This document shows, piece after piece, positions 62,915 through 64,000 of a DNA stretch of 64,000 nucleotides (positions within the stretch are counted from its first letter, which is position 1; every line of letters starts with the position of its first letter). This DNA is from Streptomyces liliiviolaceus (lineage in GTDB: Bacteria > Actinomycetota > Actinomycetes > Streptomycetales > Streptomycetaceae), in assembly GCF_018070025.1 (NCBI RefSeq), contig NZ_JAGPYQ010000001.1, forward strand, positions 1,302,001-1,366,000, in the 5' to 3' direction. The translations under genes and the position numbers were made by a program. The notes under the pieces were generated by a model that did no database searches, was not told where the DNA came from, and saw nothing but the letters and a program-made list of their open reading frames with translations.

Positions 62915-64000
62915 CGAATTCTTTCGAGGGAGCGGGTTCCGAGGGAGTGGGTGACGGCACGCGTGCCGTGCGGGCCGGGCTGCCCGAGCCGGTCAAGCAC
63001 GAGCCGACCCTCCCCGGCCCGGTCTTCGCCGCCCACTTCCATCTGGCGGGCGAGCCCACCGGCTCCTACACCTACGGACGCGACGAGAACCCGACCTGGA
63101 CCCATCTGGAGCGCGCCATCGGCGAGCTGGAGGCTCCGGGGCGGGACGGCGTCGAGACGCTCGTCTTCGCCTCCGGCATGGCCGCCATCTCGGCCGTCCT
63201 CTTCTCCCAGCTGAGCGCCGGCGACACGGTCGTGCTGCCCGACGACGGCTACCAGGTCCTGCCGCTCGTACGCGGGCAGTTGGAGGCGTACGGCATCGAG
63301 GTGCGCACGGCGCCGACCGGCGGCGACGCCCAGCTCGACGTCCTCGACGGAGCGAAGCTGCTGTGGATCGAGACCCCGTCGAACCCGGGGCTCGACGTGT
63401 GCGACGTGCGTCGGCTCGTCGAGGCCGCCCATGCGCGCGGCGCTCTCGTCGCGGTCGACAACACCCTGGCGACGCCGCTCGGACAGCGGCCGCTGGAGCT
63501 GGGCGCGGACTTCTCCGTGGCCAGCGGCACCAAGCAGCTCACAGGGCACGGAGACGTCCTCCTGGGGTACGTCACGGGCGTCGACGCCTCGGCGATGGCC
63601 TCCGTACGGCGCTGGCGCAAGATCGTCGGGGCAATCCCGGGGCCCATGGAGGCCTGGCTCGCGCACCGCTCGCTCGCCACGCTGCAGCTGCGCGTGGACC
63701 GGCAGAACGCGACTGCCCAGGTGATCGCCGAGACGCTGCGGGACTGGCCCGAGGAGCTCGGAGTCCGCTATCCCGGGCTGCCCGGCGACCCTTCGCACAA
63801 GATCGCCTCGCAGCAGATGCGGCGCTTCGGGTGTGTGGTGTCGTTCACGTTGCCCACGCGCGCGCGTGCCGACCGTTTTCTCGACGCGCTGCGGCTCGTG
63901 GACGACGCGACGAGCTTCGGCGGGGTGCGGTCGACCGCCGAGCGGCGCGGGCGCTGGGGCGGCGACGCGGTCCCGGAGGGCTTCATCCGTTTCTCGGTCG
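62911..64000 (+). CDS. Cystathionine gamma-lyase, 3' end beyond the window
   Basis: The reading frame starts at ATG 62911 and is open for 363 codons to the right edge, without stop. It is a Cys/Met-metabolism PLP enzyme: AAHFHLAGEPTGSYTYGRDEN, VFASGMAAISAVLF, IETPSNPGLDVCDVR, VAVDNTLATP, and the PLP lysine in VASGTKQLTGHGD. It would split cystathionine to cysteine in reverse transsulfuration. It is coupled to ptpA. Most of the usual length (about 380) is present, so only the last residues are missing. Confidence 0.92.
   Translation, partial: MTNSFEGAGSEGVGDGTRAVRAGLPEPVKHEPTLPGPVFAAHFHLAGEPTGSYTYGRDENPTWTHLERAIGELEAPGRDGVETLVFASGMAAISAVLFSQLSAGDTVVLPDDGYQVLPLVRGQLEAYGIEVRTAPTGGDAQLDVLDGAKLLWIETPSNPGLDVCDVRRLVEAAHARGALVAVDNTLATPLGQRPLELGADFSVASGTKQLTGHGDVLLGYVTGVDASAMASVRRWRKIVGAIPGPMEAWLAHRSLATLQLRVDRQNATAQVIAETLRDWPEELGVRYPGLPGDPSHKIASQQMRRFGCVVSFTLPTRARADRFLDALRLVDDATSFGGVRSTAERRGRWGGDAVPEGFIRFSV

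Overview
The window is a piece of a Streptomyces (or very closely related, sporulating, high-GC actinobacterial) chromosome. The evidence is the strong G/C bias at third codon positions, frequent GTG and occasional TTG starts, the sporulation pair ssgR/ssgA, F420-type and WhiJ/BldB-type gene families, and ParB-binding parS palindromes. From memory, the gene order resembles the core stretch of the S. coelicolor chromosome that runs from about SCO3920 to SCO3977 and lies near oriC; I could not check this by alignment. The several parS sites and clusters of DnaA-box-like 9-mers agree with an oriC-proximal position.

Layout from left to right. 1-1021: a small accessory patch (two small cysteine-rich genes, a stand-alone GntR-type DNA-binding protein and a likely operator) next to a tRNA-Ser gene. 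1063-16749: mixed housekeeping and envelope genes, namely an HtrA protease, a glycerophosphodiester phosphodiesterase, two RsbW-like ATP-binding proteins, a SEC-C protein, a primase/polymerase-like protein, a PP2C-like protein, an aminopeptidase P, a MocR regulator, an MFS exporter, a lone CitG-like protein and a secreted intradiol dioxygenase. 17029-23648: an extracytoplasmic copper-handling cluster (YcnI, Sco, PCuAC, CopC-CopD fusion, dye-decolourising peroxidase DtpA). 23717-27397: pheA, then serS translationally coupled to a HAD phosphatase, separated by a 589-bp DnaA-box-rich gap.

27710-31800 holds an operon of two ABC-2-type transporters. 32106-36658 is a four-gene set with 4-bp overlaps: an M24 peptidase-like protein, an EphD-like hydrolase/SDR fusion, a PF10118 metal-dependent hydrolase, then a MerR regulator. 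36781-40687 holds kptA, an LLM/F420 oxidoreductase, a HAD phosphatase and an M23 peptidase. 40891-48713 is the cytochrome bd module, read leftwards: cydA, cydB, cydCD and an orphan GAF sensor kinase, with a Rex operator in front and three parS sites between cydB and cydCD. 49012-55644 holds hisC, a LacI regulator, a metallophosphoesterase, a membrane protein and a WhiJ/BldB-like (XRE + DUF397) pair. 55959-57893 is thiC behind a TPP riboswitch. 58114-64000 holds a YibE/F membrane protein, ssgA/ssgR, small membrane and cupin genes, a holin-like membrane protein, a low-molecular-weight tyrosine phosphatase and a cystathionine gamma-lyase cut by the right edge.

The most unusual observation is a ParB-binding parS palindrome inside the variable P3 arm of the thiC TPP riboswitch, so one stretch of DNA appears to serve chromosome segregation and, as RNA, form part of a metabolite sensor. 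Other items of note are the evenly spaced parS triplet that supplies the first codons of cydCD, DnaA-box clusters in three intergenic regions, a tandem GTTC-N6-GAAC element before the copper cluster, and a PP2C-family protein missing a metal-binding aspartate.
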